From contig NZ_CP042593.1 in NCBI RefSeq assembly GCF_007995155.1, forward strand, positions 2,956,001 to 3,020,000: a DNA stretch of 64,000 bases. The letters are read 5' to 3'. A model generated the notes under the pieces. The model searched no databases. It saw only the letters and a program-made list of their open reading frames with translations, and was not told where the DNA came from. How positions within the stretch are numbered: position 1 is the stretch's first letter; every line of letters begins with the position of its first letter. The translations under genes and the position numbers were made by a program. Below, piece by piece: positions 25,382-34,123 of the stretch. The stretch comes from Cytobacillus dafuensis. Lineage in GTDB: Bacteria > Bacillota > Bacilli > Bacillales > Cytobacillaceae.

Positions 25382-26860
25382 TGAGCCCATTTCTTGCTTT
25401 AAAACTTCAGTTGCTTTTTGAATTTGCGTATCATTTTTTTCGAGTTTTTCTCTTAATCGCTCCATAAGTTTAATGGTTGATTCACCTTTTAATATACCAT
25501 TTACCTCAAGTTTTTCAGCCGATTGGAATGCTTCTACAGCTTCCTTTGTCTTTTCATCAAAGAAGCCATCCTCCCTGCCTGGATCATATCCGATAGCTTT
25601 TAACATCTGCTGAGCTGATTTAACCTGTGCAGATGAGGTGGAAAGTTTTAATTCCAGATCAGGATTAATAATCGGCAAGGAAGCATAATCCGGCAAAGCT
25701 ACTTCATAGTCGGGTTTAATTCCTTTTTTGTGAATCCAATTCCCATTCGGGGTTAACCATTTTTCAGTAGTAAATTTCATATTTGAACCATCTGAAAAAT
25801 CCTCAGCACGCTGAACAGTACCCTTACCAAAGGACTTCTCCCCAACTAATGGAATATCTGCTGATTCTTTAACCGCACCTGCAAGTATTTCAGAAGCACT
25901 TGCACTTCCTTTATCAATGACGACAACTAGAGGAATATCAGGAAATTTTGATCCTTCTGATTTGACTTCCTTTCGATTTCCATTTCGATCCTCAATTTGG
26001 AAAATATTTTTCCCTTCTGGAACAAATAGGCTAGAAATCTCAACCGCTTGGTTTAATAAGCCACCAGGATTTTGCCTTATATCTAGAATTAACCCCTTCA
26101 TTCCTTTTCCTTGTAATTCGTTTAAGGTTTCGATCAATTCCTGTGAAGTATTTTCTGAAAAAGAGGTAATTTGAACTTTCGCTATTCCATCTTCAAGCAT
26201 TTCACCATAAACCGTTTCAATTGGAATCGTATCCCTGATGATTGGAACATTTATCGCTTCGTCCATCCCAGCTCTCTGAATAGACAGCTCTACTTTTGTT
26301 CCTTTTTTCCCTCTTATTAATGTAACTGCTTCCGAAGCACTCTTACCCTGTAAGCTCTTTCCATCTACTGATAAAACTTTATCATTAGGCTTTATACCAG
26401 CTTTTTCTGCTGGAGAGCCTTTAATAGGTGTAACAATCACAATATTCCCGTTTTGTTCTTGGACTTCTGCACCAATTCCTTCAAATGATGAAGAAATGCT
26501 TTGATGGAAGCTATTAGCCTCATCAACTGTCATATAGTCTGAATACGGATCTTCTAATGCATCCACCATCCCATTAATGGCACCGTTAATTAATTTTTCA
26601 TTATCAACCTCCTGATAATAGGAGCTTGTTAGTGTATCATAAGCATCATAAAACTTATTAAAATCACTTCTATTTTTGCTTAAATTTACGGCCTTTTCAT
26701 TGCCAAGGGTAAGTGCTAACGCAGTAATACTTACAGATAAAATAACAATCATGATCATTAGAATGATGAAAGGAAACTTTTTCATGCGAACAAATCCTGT
26801 TTGTTTTTGAGTTGATTCCTGATTCATTTCTTTTTCTTCCATACTCCTCACCACTTTCAT
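25379..26860 (-). CDS. ctpA: S41 C-terminal processing peptidase with PG-binding domain
   Basis: A serine protease of the Ctp family acting outside the membrane. Order: cytoplasmic tail, TM segment (about 28-50), PDZ domain (about 110-190, with EGIGAEVQ and GIKPNDKVLSVDG), S41 catalytic domain with the Ser-Lys dyad (KGSASASEILAG and GEKSFGKGTVQ), and a C-terminal peptidoglycan-binding domain (about 405-460, MLKAIGYDPGREDGFFDEKT). Position beside yodJ and deoD homologues matches B. subtilis ctpA as I recall. The start is unsure: ATGs at 26860, 26842 and 26827 all lack a clear ribosome site. Upstream DNA is the tandem family A array. Confidence 0.88.
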   Translation of the reverse strand: MKVVRSMEEKEMNQESTQKQTGFVRMKKFPFIILMIMIVILSVSITALALTLGNEKAVNLSKNRSDFNKFYDAYDTLTSSYYQEVDNEKLINGAINGMVDALEDPYSDYMTVDEANSFHQSISSSFEGIGAEVQEQNGNIVIVTPIKGSPAEKAGIKPNDKVLSVDGKSLQGKSASEAVTLIRGKKGTKVELSIQRAGMDEAINVPIIRDTIPIETVYGEMLEDGIAKVQITSFSENTSQELIETLNELQGKGMKGLILDIRQNPGGLLNQAVEISSLFVPEGKNIFQIEDRNGNRKEVKSEGSKFPDIPLVVVIDKGSASASEILAGAVKESADIPLVGEKSFGKGTVQRAEDFSDGSNMKFTTEKWLTPNGNWIHKKGIKPDYEVALPDYASLPIINPDLELKLSTSSAQVKSAQQMLKAIGYDPGREDGFFDEKTKEAVEAFQSAEKLEVNGILKGESTIKLMERLREKLEKNDTQIQKATEVLKQEMGS

Positions 26861-27395
26861 CTTAGAAAGACTTGGGCATTCACTACGTTCCTCCTGTGAA
26901 TGCCTTAGTCTTTCTTATGCGATATTTTTAGCAGAAACTTTAGTCAAAATTTCAATTTAACTTAAGAATGTTAATAAATTTATCCTTTCCCTTTAGCTTA
27001 GAAAGACTTGGGCATTCGCTACGTTCCTCCTGTGAATGCCTTAGTCTTTCTTATGCGATATTTTTAGCAGAAACTTTAATCAAAATTTCAATTTAATAAG
27101 AATGTTAATAAATTTATCCTTTTCCTTTAGCTTAGAAAGACTTGGCAATCGCCACGGTCCTCCGGCGAATGCCTTAGTCTTTCTTATGCGATATTTTTAG
27201 CAGAAACTTTAATCAAAATTTCAATTTAACTTAAGAATGTTAATAAATTTATCCTTTCCCTTTAGCTTAGAAAGACTTGGCAATCGCCACGTTCTTCCGG
27301 CGAATACCTTAGTCTTTCTTATGCAATACTTTTAGCAGAGACATATCAAAACTTCATATTTATTTAAGTATGATAAAATTATAAACTTTTCAATA
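26861..27395 (+). repeat. Four tandem family A repeats
   Basis: Four head-to-tail units at about 26861, 26997, 27131 and 27266, period 134-136 bp. Each opens CTTAGAAAGACTTGGC, has the hairpin closing with GCCTTAGTCTTTCT, then TTATGCGATATTTTTAGCAG and the tail ATGTTAATAAATTTATCC. The fourth unit decays after about 80 bp. These units share AAAGACT/AGTCTTT arms, a local variant of the AAAAACT arms seen elsewhere, which suggests duplication in place. The array directly abuts the start of ctpA. Confidence 0.85.
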
Positions 27396-27499
27396 AAGCC
27401 CGAAAAATTTTCCGCAAAAAACCTTTATTGAATAGGATACCATTTTTATCATGAAATGAAAAAAGAAAACTGACAAGTATAAAAAATTTTTTCACAAGA

Positions 27500-27661
27500 A
27501 TAAAGTGAAACTTCAATCAGTGGGGGTTTTCCTTCATCCCCCCACTGATTGTTAGTTGAACCAATCGGGCTTTTACGGGCTGTTGATCCCCCACTTAGAA
27601 ATTTATTCTTAACTCAACTTCTTGAAGTGGGGGTCTTACAGCCCGTTAATCTGCGATAAAG
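27500..27661 (+). repeat. Family B two-hairpin repeat, copy 4
   Basis: ATAAAGTGAAACTTCAATCAGTGGGGG with CCCCCCACTGATTG, linker TTAGTTGAACCAATCGGGC, then ACGGGCTGT outer stem enclosing CCCCCACTT ... AAGTGGGGG, ending ACAGCCCGTTAATCTGCGATAAAG. The outer stem carries a compensatory change (GGGCTGT/ACAGCCC instead of GGGCAGT/ACTGCCC), evidence that the base pairing matters. Confidence 0.8.
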
Positions 27662-27675
27662 TTTTTCTTTTGCCC

Positions 27676-27700
27676 AAAAAAAGTCAGACAATGTCTGACT
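27676..27700 (-). terminator. Terminator of the VanY-type gene
   Basis: AGTCAGACA / TGTCTGACT stem with a minus-strand T7 run, next to the stop codon at 27702. Confidence 0.85.
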
Positions 27701-27701
27701 G

Positions 27702-28580
27702 CTAGATTTTCTTCACAATTTCAAAATATTCTTCAAGTGTAAGTTGTTTTTGATAAATTGTTTTTGCTGCTTCCTTACCTACATAGCGTAAATGCCAAGG
27801 TTCATATTTATACCCAGTAATCCCTTCTTTTCCTTTTGGATATCGAATAATAAAACCGAAGCGATGAGCATTTTCGGCAACCCATTTCCCTTCAATTGTT
27901 TCACCAAATTGTTCAGAGAGCTCAAAATTCGCACTTTGGCTTGAAATGTCTATCGATAAACCAGTTTGGTGTTCACTGCTGCCTGGTATTGCAACAGCTT
28001 GAACGGCTTTCTCTTCCCCATATTTTTTAACCTCTGCATTAAATACGGCAGTTTGCCTATCGAAAGAACGATAGCCAGAAACGGCAAATAAATTAAGGCC
28101 TTGTTTTTCTGCATCAGAAAACATTGATTCTAGAGCTGTAGCTGCTTGTTGACGCAAATAACTTTTTTCAATGTCCTGATCTCCGAATGAGAAAGGAACC
28201 TTAGGGCGTACTAAATCTGAAGGTGCATAGCCATCTGGAAGGCTGTATTGTTTATTGACAAGCACCAATTGGTTTGTTGGATTTTGAATAATCTTTTTCC
28301 CGTCTACTGTTTCAATGTCGTTAAAGAAAGCAGCTTCAAGAGCAGGGATATCATTTTCTTTTTCTTTTATTTCGCCATTCTGAGTTTCCTTTACTTCCTG
28401 AGAGCTTTTCTTACTTTCTTCATTGTTAGTACCTTCGTTTGATACATCTTCTCTATCGGAAGGTTCTTGGGAGTTTTGTTCTTTTTTTAGAAAAGGAACT
28501 TTTTCCGAAAAGGTCTCAATGGTACTACAGCCAGTAAGTAACATTAAAGTACAAGCTGTTATTGCTAGTTTTTTTTTCAT
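27702..28580 (-). CDS. D-Ala-D-Ala carboxypeptidase, M15B/VanY type lipoprotein (YodJ-like)
   Basis: Trims D-alanine from peptidoglycan stem peptides outside the cell. The 292-residue product has a lipoprotein signal (LLTGC, Cys 18), a charged Ser/Glu-rich linker (about 35-75) and a VanY-type zinc peptidase domain with SEHQTGLSIDIS (HxxxxxxD) and EPWHLRYVG (ExxH). It matches B. subtilis YodJ in type and in position next to deoD. Separated from deoD by a terminator, so transcribed on its own. Confidence 0.88.
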   Translation of the reverse strand: MKKKLAITACTLMLLTGCSTIETFSEKVPFLKKEQNSQEPSDREDVSNEGTNNEESKKSSQEVKETQNGEIKEKENDIPALEAAFFNDIETVDGKKIIQNPTNQLVLVNKQYSLPDGYAPSDLVRPKVPFSFGDQDIEKSYLRQQAATALESMFSDAEKQGLNLFAVSGYRSFDRQTAVFNAEVKKYGEEKAVQAVAIPGSSEHQTGLSIDISSQSANFELSEQFGETIEGKWVAENAHRFGFIIRYPKGKEGITGYKYEPWHLRYVGKEAAKTIYQKQLTLEEYFEIVKKI

Positions 28581-28675
28581 TTTTTCACCTGTTTCTAATT
28601 ACTTTTAACCGCCATTTATTTTAACATGAATGGGGAATATATTTCAGAATTAAGTTTTGCTCCAATTTATGGAAG

Positions 28676-28705
28676 GAAAAAACTGGCTCAAATGATTGAA
28701 CCAGC
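28676..28705 (-). terminator. Terminator of deoD
   Basis: CTGGCTCAA / TTGAACCAG stem with a minus-strand T6 run, 13 nt after the stop codon. Confidence 0.8.
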
Positions 28706-28717
28706 TCGATAAATTTA

Positions 28718-29422
28718 TTATTCTTTAATAACTGCTTCAAGAGCAACTTCGATCATATCATTGAAAGTTGTTTGTCTTTCCTCAGCTGTTGTTTCTTCAC
28801 CAGTTAGAATATGATCACTTACTGTTAATACAGATAATGCCTTTCTGTCAAATTTCGCAGCAAGTGTGTATAGAGCTGATGTTTCCATTTCAATGGCCAA
28901 AATCTGATATTTTGCCCATTTTTCCAATTCAGAATTGTCATTATAGAACATATCTGATGTAAATACATTTCCTACTTTAAGATTGAGCCCCTTTTCAAGA
29001 CCAGCATCATATGCTCGCTTTAATAGCTCAAAATTAGCAGTTGGAGCAAAATCTACTCCTCCAAAAGTAAGTCGATTCATTTGTGAATCAGTAGATGCTG
29101 ACATAGCAAGAATTACATCTCTTACTTTAACATCTTTCTGAATTGCACCACATGTACCAACTCTCACCAAATTTTGTACATTATAGTTATTCATCAATTC
29201 ATTTATATAAATCGAAATGGACGGCACTCCCATGCCAGTCCCTTGAACAGAAATTCTATGCCCTTTATATGTCCCGGTGTAACCAAACATGTTACGGACT
29301 TCGTTATAGCATGTTGCATTTTCTAAAAATGTTTCTGCAATATATTTAGCTCGTAGCGGATCCCCAGGTAGAAGAACCGTTTCAGCAATTTCATTTTCTT
29401 TAGCACCAATATGTATACTCAT
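28718..29422 (-). CDS. deoD: Purine nucleoside phosphorylase DeoD
   Basis: Phosphorolyses purine (deoxy)nucleosides to base and (deoxy)ribose 1-phosphate in purine salvage; the hexameric, adenosine-active PNP-I type. All 234 residues align with the family by eye: [64 protein letters not shown] and TVSDHIL with the catalytic Asp. GGAGGG lies 7 nt before the ATG. Single gene here, flanked by yodJ- and yodL-like genes as in B. subtilis. Confidence 0.96.
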   Translation of the reverse strand: MSIHIGAKENEIAETVLLPGDPLRAKYIAETFLENATCYNEVRNMFGYTGTYKGHRISVQGTGMGVPSISIYINELMNNYNVQNLVRVGTCGAIQKDVKVRDVILAMSASTDSQMNRLTFGGVDFAPTANFELLKRAYDAGLEKGLNLKVGNVFTSDMFYNDNSELEKWAKYQILAIEMETSALYTLAAKFDRKALSVLTVSDHILTGEETTAEERQTTFNDMIEVALEAVIKE

Positions 29423-29573
29423 TGAAAAACCCTCCTATAATATCAAAGCTTAATTAGAACTGCCTTCAAACACTATACCATAAAACAATCCTGCTTAAAA
29501 ACAATCAACTTTTAGCATGTTTTCAAAATAAACGGGAACGCTATTTATAGCTTTCTAGAAGGAGGTTGCCACA

Positions 29574-29699
29574 ATGCCTAAGGAAATGAGTAAAAAATTA
29601 AGACAAGCGGTTCAGCACGCAAATGAAACGAACCCTTCATCAAGATCGAATACCGAGCCTAATACTTCTAAAACAGTAAAAACAAAAAGTAATAAGTAA
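29574..29699 (+). CDS. Small basic protein (41 aa)
   Basis: Short gene with an excellent AGAAGGAGGT site 7 nt before the ATG at 29574. The 41 residues begin MPKEMSKKLRQAVQHANETN and end in a Ser/Thr/Lys-rich tail (TSKTVKTKSNK). No cysteines, hydrophilic throughout, like minor spore-core proteins in size and composition, but I recognise no family. It is followed after 14 nt by a second 41-residue basic gene, probably the same transcript. Confidence 0.6.
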   Translation: MPKEMSKKLRQAVQHANETNPSSRSNTEPNTSKTVKTKSNK

Positions 29700-29713
29700 T
29701 TCGGAGGGAAAAA

Positions 29714-29839
29714 ATGGGTAAAAAACATCGAAATCGAATCAATTCACCAAAAAAAAATAATCATGCCCCACCAGAAGCCATAATTGCCGAGCAGGAAGCA
29801 CATGGAAAAGAATTTGCTGCTAACAAACGAAAAAAATAG
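29714..29839 (+). CDS. Small basic protein (41 aa), second of a pair
   Basis: ATG at 29714 with CGGAGGGAA 5 nt upstream. The product starts MGKKHRNRINSPKKNNHAPP, has a central AIIAEQEAHGKEF segment and ends NKRKK. Very basic and polar. No family assigned; size and composition suggest a minor spore or nucleoid protein, an inference only. A short hairpin follows at 29859. Confidence 0.6.
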   Translation: MGKKHRNRINSPKKNNHAPPEAIIAEQEAHGKEFAANKRKK

Positions 29840-29858
29840 ATAGGTTTCAGATAGAAGC

Positions 29859-29878
29859 AGGAGAGTACGTGCTCTCCT
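29859..29878 (+). terminator. Possible terminator of the small-gene pair
   Basis: AGGAGAG / CTCTCCT stem; the following T-run is poor (ATTCCTATCTT). It also lies just beyond the YodL stop on the other strand. Confidence 0.4.
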
Positions 29879-29882
29879 ATTC

Positions 29883-30191
29883 CTATCTTATGTGAACACG
29901 GTTTATTTCTTTCCATCCACCTGGTCTTAACTGATAATAATAATGCCCCTTTCGCCCCTCATCAATAGATAAAATATCTCCTGTAGAGATAAATCTTCCC
30001 TTAAAATCAGCAGGAATTAAATCTGGAACATTAAATTTAGCAAAAACGGAATCCATACAGTTAACATGATCTGATCCTTGAATCATGAGTCGATATACTT
30101 GCTGATACCCTTTACTTTGGCGAAATTCTGGCGTTTGAAATATCGTCACATCATAATTTTTCTTTTTATTCCTTGTTAACTCTTTCAACAT
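29883..30191 (-). CDS. yodL: YodL-like protein
   Basis: A 102-residue protein similar in sequence pattern and position to B. subtilis YodL (next to deoD): MLKELTRNKKKNYDVTIFQTPEFRQ..., with YRLMIQGSDHVNCMDSVFAKFNVPD and SIDEGRKGHYYYQLRPGGW. Function unknown. The ATG at 30191 follows GGGGG by 6 nt; an upstream in-frame start at 30218 would place that site inside the gene. Confidence 0.75.
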   Translation of the reverse strand: MLKELTRNKKKNYDVTIFQTPEFRQSKGYQQVYRLMIQGSDHVNCMDSVFAKFNVPDLIPADFKGRFISTGDILSIDEGRKGHYYYQLRPGGWKEINRVHIR

Positions 30192-30342
30192 CGCGATCCC
30201 CCTAAAAGTTTCTCGCAAACGATATCAATTACAACATCAATGACTTAGCCTCTCTTTTCGGGATCGCTCTTGTCGTTTCCTTCATCAAAAAAAAACTACT
30301 TTTGTCGATTAATGATTATAAAATGATTAGGAGCTATTAGCC

Positions 30343-30376
30343 AAAAAAATAAATCAGCCTATGTACAGGCTGATTT
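30343..30376 (-). terminator. Terminator of the Spo0M-like gene
   Basis: AAATCAGCCT / AGGCTGATTT stem with a minus-strand T-rich run. Confidence 0.82.
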
Positions 30377-30393
30377 ACTTGCAAATCTATCAA

Positions 30394-31164
30394 TCATGAA
30401 AACCTTTGAATAACAGATTGAATCTTTTGCTGCATATGGGGAATATCACTAGTGTTTACAGTAAAGCGAATATGAGACTCATCCGTATTTAATGCTTCAG
30501 AAAGGAAACCGCCAAGACCTCTAGCTCTTCTATCCACTTGCATTAATATTTCTGTCTCAAAACTCGAAACCGGATAAAATGTAACTTCTAATTCATCAAG
30601 TCGACCGCGAAACGGACCTGATGTTGGTACAAATTCAAATTCCTGAATAAATGGAAGCCTGCGTTGAAGTCTGTACGGAGCTTGTTCACACTCAGCTTCA
30701 CGTAAACGGAATCCTAGGCCGCTTACAGCCTGTAAAACGGAATCCATAATTTCGTTCGGATGAACTCTAATAAAATCTTTATCTGTTGGATCTACTGCAT
30801 TTTTAATATCAAGTCCTGTAGCAATCCACACCTTTGTTTTACCAATTGAAAGTGGGGTATCAGCTGGAATAATATAAGAGAAAGGGATAACCTTGCGCTC
30901 ATTTGCCATCAAAGTAAATGAATCAGTGAGGCGAAAACGATCAATTAATCCTGAAGCAGTATATTTTTTATCATCTACTTCCTTCACATATGTTGTATTT
31001 AATGACAAATAAATATCATCAATTCTTTGTTCAACATTACCGCCATTAATTTCAACCACACCTCGTATTTCTCCCCCTGGAACGACCGTATCGTGTTCAA
31101 GCTTCGTATCAACTGTTGCCGCCCCAATTCCAACACTTGCTAGCATTTTGTTAAATAATGACAT
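30394..31164 (-). CDS. Sporulation control protein Spo0M-like
   Basis: A 256-residue protein of the Spo0M family: an arrestin-like N-terminal half (MSLFNKMLASVGIGAATVDTKLE, VPGGEIRGVVEINGG, IPFSYIIPADTPLSIG) and a C-terminal part with a Spo0M-typical RARGLGGFL segment. In B. subtilis Spo0M influences entry into sporulation and cell division by an unclear mechanism. I start at ATG 31164, 6 nt after AAGGAGGAG, rather than at 31191. Divergent from the dehydrogenase gene. This may be a second Spo0M copy in the genome. Confidence 0.85.
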   Translation of the reverse strand: MSLFNKMLASVGIGAATVDTKLEHDTVVPGGEIRGVVEINGGNVEQRIDDIYLSLNTTYVKEVDDKKYTASGLIDRFRLTDSFTLMANERKVIPFSYIIPADTPLSIGKTKVWIATGLDIKNAVDPTDKDFIRVHPNEIMDSVLQAVSGLGFRLREAECEQAPYRLQRRLPFIQEFEFVPTSGPFRGRLDELEVTFYPVSSFETEILMQVDRRARGLGGFLSEALNTDESHIRFTVNTSDIPHMQQKIQSVIQRFS

Positions 31165-31354
31165 GAAGAACTCCTCCTTATAATCAAACACAAGTCACAT
31201 TACTATACGAATGGCCCAATTTAAAGGTTTCATGATCTAAAAAATATTTCTTTTTTTTCAAGTATTCTTGATGCTTAAAACTCATGATTATGAATGATAC
31301 AATTTCAAATATAAGTATTTTTTCTATATATTTAAATGATAAACCGTTAGGAGG

Positions 31355-32335
31355 ATGAATTCTATTAAAAAGAAAATCTTTATTACTCGTAAACCGCCTG
31401 AGCATGTATTAAATAATCTCCAAAAATTATTTGAAGTTGAAATATGGAATTCTGAAGACATAGAAATTCCACGAAATGAATTACTGCATATCATTCATAA
31501 ATTCGATGGACTTCTATGCCTACTCACCGAAAGCATTGATGAAGAATTGCTGGACAAAGGAAGGAATCTAAAGGTAATCAGTAATTTGGCAGTTGGTTAT
31601 AATAATATTCACATAGAAGATGCAATATCTAGAGGCATAATGGTAACCAATACACCAGGGGTTCTTACAGAGACAACAGCTGATCTTACCTTCGCACTAA
31701 TGCTTGCTGCTTCTAGAAGATTAGTTGAGGCTTCTCATGCTTTACGTGAAGGAAAATGGAAAACATGGTCTCCTATGTTTATGACAGGTATGGATGTTCA
31801 CGGCTCAACACTTGGCATTATTGGTCTTGGTGAAATTGGTGCAGCTGTCGCAAGAAGGGCAAAGGGCTTCAATATGAAGTTAATGTATTATAGCCGTAGT
31901 CGGAAGCCTGAGTTTGAGGCTGAGCTAGATATTGAATATGCTGATTTACATACTTTGCTGCAAACATCAGATTATGTATGTATTCTTACACCATTCACTA
32001 AAGATACTAAAAACTTGATAACAATGAATGAATTAAAATTAATGAAAAATACAGCCGTTTTAATCAATACAGCAAGAGGAGGAATTGTGAACGAGTTTGA
32101 TTTAATCCAAGCCTTATCTGATGGTGTTATTTGGGGCGCTGGATTAGATGTATATGAACATGAACCACTGCCATTAGATCATCCTCTTTTACAGTTTCCA
32201 AATGTTGTCACACTACCGCATATCGGCAGCGCAAGCATCCAAACACGTACAAAAATGTGGGAGCTAGCTGCAAAAAATATAACATTGGCGTTACAAGGAA
32301 AAACTCCACCAAATCTTGTTAGTCGATTGAAATAA
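31355..32335 (+). CDS. D-2-hydroxyacid dehydrogenase (glyoxylate/hydroxypyruvate reductase type)
   Basis: NAD(P)H-dependent reductase of 2-oxoacids such as glyoxylate or hydroxypyruvate. The ~325-residue product has the GLGEIGAAVARRAKGF nucleotide fold (about 153-168), catalytic Arg in NTARGGIVNE, Glu in DVYEHEP and His in LPHIGSAS. The start is odd: AGGAGG ends at 31354, directly against the ATG at 31355, leaving no spacer; an in-frame ATT at 31364 has ideal 9 nt spacing and would give MKKKIFITRKPPEH. Coordinates use the ATG. Confidence 0.9.
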   Translation: MNSIKKKIFITRKPPEHVLNNLQKLFEVEIWNSEDIEIPRNELLHIIHKFDGLLCLLTESIDEELLDKGRNLKVISNLAVGYNNIHIEDAISRGIMVTNTPGVLTETTADLTFALMLAASRRLVEASHALREGKWKTWSPMFMTGMDVHGSTLGIIGLGEIGAAVARRAKGFNMKLMYYSRSRKPEFEAELDIEYADLHTLLQTSDYVCILTPFTKDTKNLITMNELKLMKNTAVLINTARGGIVNEFDLIQALSDGVIWGAGLDVYEHEPLPLDHPLLQFPNVVTLPHIGSASIQTRTKMWELAAKNITLALQGKTPPNLVSRLK

Positions 32336-32337
32336 TG

Positions 32338-32370
32338 TGAAAAATGACGAGAGCTTTCTCGTCATTTTTT
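32338..32370. terminator. Bidirectional terminator
   Basis: AAATGACGAG / CTCGTCATTT stem with T-runs on both strands, between the dehydrogenase and the YozD-like gene. Confidence 0.85.
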
Positions 32371-32375
32371 CTATT

Positions 32376-32549
32376 CTAATCTTCTTCCATTTCTTCATCA
32401 ATAATACATTTTTGTAATAGGTATTCGAATGTAATATCCGCAAGCTCTTCTAATTCACCTTCAGTAGGCACAAACCCTCTTCTTGTCAGCTCATGAAAGA
32501 AAAATTCTGCTATTTCTTCCGTATCAATAATCACTTCCATTTCTTTCAT
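32376..32549 (-). CDS. yozD: YozD-like small protein
   Basis: A 57-residue acidic protein, MKEMEVIIDTEEIAEFFFHE..., resembling B. subtilis YozD in sequence and neighbourhood (between deoD/yodL and yodN/yozE). Function unknown. ATG at 32549 with AAAGGGGGCGG upstream; the longer frame from 32612 lacks a site. Confidence 0.75.
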   Translation of the reverse strand: MKEMEVIIDTEEIAEFFFHELTRRGFVPTEGELEELADITFEYLLQKCIIDEEMEED

Positions 32550-32755
32550 AGCACCGCCCCCTTTGTAGAGAATGTATGTTGTCCTTTTGATTTTCATGCA
32601 AATAACAAGCATTTTGATAATGATTCTAATACATTACTAAAAATCTTTCTTCATTTTTTTTCTGACATTTTTATTAAGGACAAGCATATAAATGAAAAAT
32701 AAGTGCCTTGCGCAAAATTATACGGAAAATCGTTAATAAAATGGAGGAGTAAGAC

Positions 32756-32920
32756 ATGGCTAAATTCTCTAAATTAGCTGCAGTAATTTCAGAGGACTTA
32801 AATAAGGAAGAAAGTTTGATCATCCATTTTTACGGCCAGTTTTTAAATGGTCTGTATAAGGTCGTACTATGGTTTGGTATCCCATATATTGTGTTCTTAT
32901 TAATTCAGTTTAACAAATGA
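32756..32920 (+). CDS. Small single-pass membrane protein (54 aa)
   Basis: Short gene with GGAGGAG 5 nt before the ATG. Product: polar N-terminal half (MAKFSKLAAVISEDLNKEES), then a membrane segment (VVLWFGIPYIVFLLIQF, about 36-52). It is convergent with and only 2 nt from the YodN-like gene. No family recognised; the strong ribosome site and clean membrane helix support it. Confidence 0.6.
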   Translation: MAKFSKLAAVISEDLNKEESLIIHFYGQFLNGLYKVVLWFGIPYIVFLLIQFNK

Positions 32921-32922
32921 AA

Positions 32923-33621
32923 TTATACTGTACTTTTTCCATCATTGTTCGAAATCTGCTTCAGTTTTCTTAAAATTACACGCATTATATGTCTATATTC
33001 TTCGTCATGAAACATCTCGTAGAGAATGCGATAATCATTAAATATATCTAATAAACCATCAATTAAAAGCTTTTTCTCTCGTATTTCTGCTAATATTTCC
33101 TTTTCTGCTTTGCGGAAGGAGTTTCCCTTTTTCTCTTTTAGTTCTGGCAATTTTTCCTTCTTATTCAGTAAGTACAGAAGTCCCAGCTTTTGAATGAAGG
33201 CATCCGCACTTTCCGCATCTGCTACAAGTATTAATTCCTCTTCATTTGCTTCAAGCCATTCCGCATCACTAATTCTTGTTAGTTCGTAAATAATATCCTC
33301 CCAAGCATCCTCTTTATAACGCCATATTTCTGTTCTAAACCCAACGACTTTGAACAAGTCTGATCCATAGCCCTTTACTTGTACTAAATCTCCAAAAAAG
33401 TACTTATACTCTATATCAATATGTTCCTTTTCCATTATTTCCCCTTTATAATCAGAAAGCATTTCCAAGCTTGATTCCATATATAGGCCTTCACTTCTAT
33501 TAACCTCATAAACATACATACCGTCGAGCCACTTCATATTTGTAATCTTACCAACCGTTCCATACATAGTGATCACGACTGTATCACCGATATTAAATTT
33601 AGATTTTTTCCTATCGCTCAT
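32923..33621 (-). CDS. YodN-like protein
   Basis: A 232-residue protein with two N-terminal beta-rich repeats (KFNIGDTVVITMYGTVGKITNMKW and YFFGDLVQVKGYGSDLFKVVGF), each resembling a small SH3-like barrel, and a helical charged C-terminal half. By position between yozD and yozE homologues I take it as B. subtilis YodN's counterpart; function unknown. Start chosen at ATG 33621; another ATG lies 9 nt upstream and cannot be excluded. Confidence 0.6.
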   Translation of the reverse strand: MSDRKKSKFNIGDTVVITMYGTVGKITNMKWLDGMYVYEVNRSEGLYMESSLEMLSDYKGEIMEKEHIDIEYKYFFGDLVQVKGYGSDLFKVVGFRTEIWRYKEDAWEDIIYELTRISDAEWLEANEEELILVADAESADAFIQKLGLLYLLNKKEKLPELKEKKGNSFRKAEKEILAEIREKKLLIDGLLDIFNDYRILYEMFHDEEYRHIMRVILRKLKQISNNDGKSTV

Positions 33622-33713
33622 TTCCTCCATCCTCTCGGGTGTGAGTCGTGAATTATTGATTACGATAGTATATGCAAATACAATTAAATGCGGTCCGTAT
33701 ATAGAAACACAGA

Positions 33714-33941
33714 TTATCTTTGTTCTTCATATAACTTGTACAATTCCCACACATCATCAAATACTGACATGCTCTCCATATAGGAACCATTTAATTCTAA
33801 ATATGTGCTAAGCTCATGATAATTTGATGATGTTTTTGGAAAACCGTGGTCTTGGTAGACATGATTTGCAAAAAGGCTAATTGAATCTTTTGGAGTTGGA
33901 TGCCGATATTTCAGTAGAAAATGATAAAATGGTTTTGCCAT
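33714..33941 (-). CDS. yozE: YozE family (UPF0346) protein
   Basis: A 75-residue SAM-like helical protein: FYHFLLKYRHP, DSISLFANHVYQDHGFPKTSSNYHELSTYLE and FDDVWELYKLYEEQ are the conserved YozE_SAM_like blocks. Function unknown. I use ATG 33941 (GGAAGG 12 nt upstream); a GTG 9 nt further out is an alternative. Confidence 0.88.
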   Translation of the reverse strand: MAKPFYHFLLKYRHPTPKDSISLFANHVYQDHGFPKTSSNYHELSTYLELNGSYMESMSVFDDVWELYKLYEEQR

Positions 33942-34058
33942 TATATACACACGCCTTCCTAGCCATTTTTATTTTAAGATTATTTTTTGCTCTGTAATTC
34001 ATTAGAATGAAAGAATATATCGTATACTATAAGCAATTATTCGCATTTTGTCCAAATG

Positions 34059-34088
34059 AAAAAGCAATCCAATGCTGGATTGCTTTTT
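34059..34088. terminator. Terminator hairpin
   Basis: AAAAAGCAATCC / GGATTGCTTTTT stem, T-rich on both strands. It lies after the 63-residue membrane protein gene (minus). Confidence 0.8.
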
Positions 34089-34123
34089 CACATTATGAAA
34101 CAATGGTATCAACCGTATATTTA

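Noticed and set aside
26861..27395. CRISPR array
   Set aside because: Tandem units of ~135 bp are similar along their whole length; there are no unique spacers and no cas genes.
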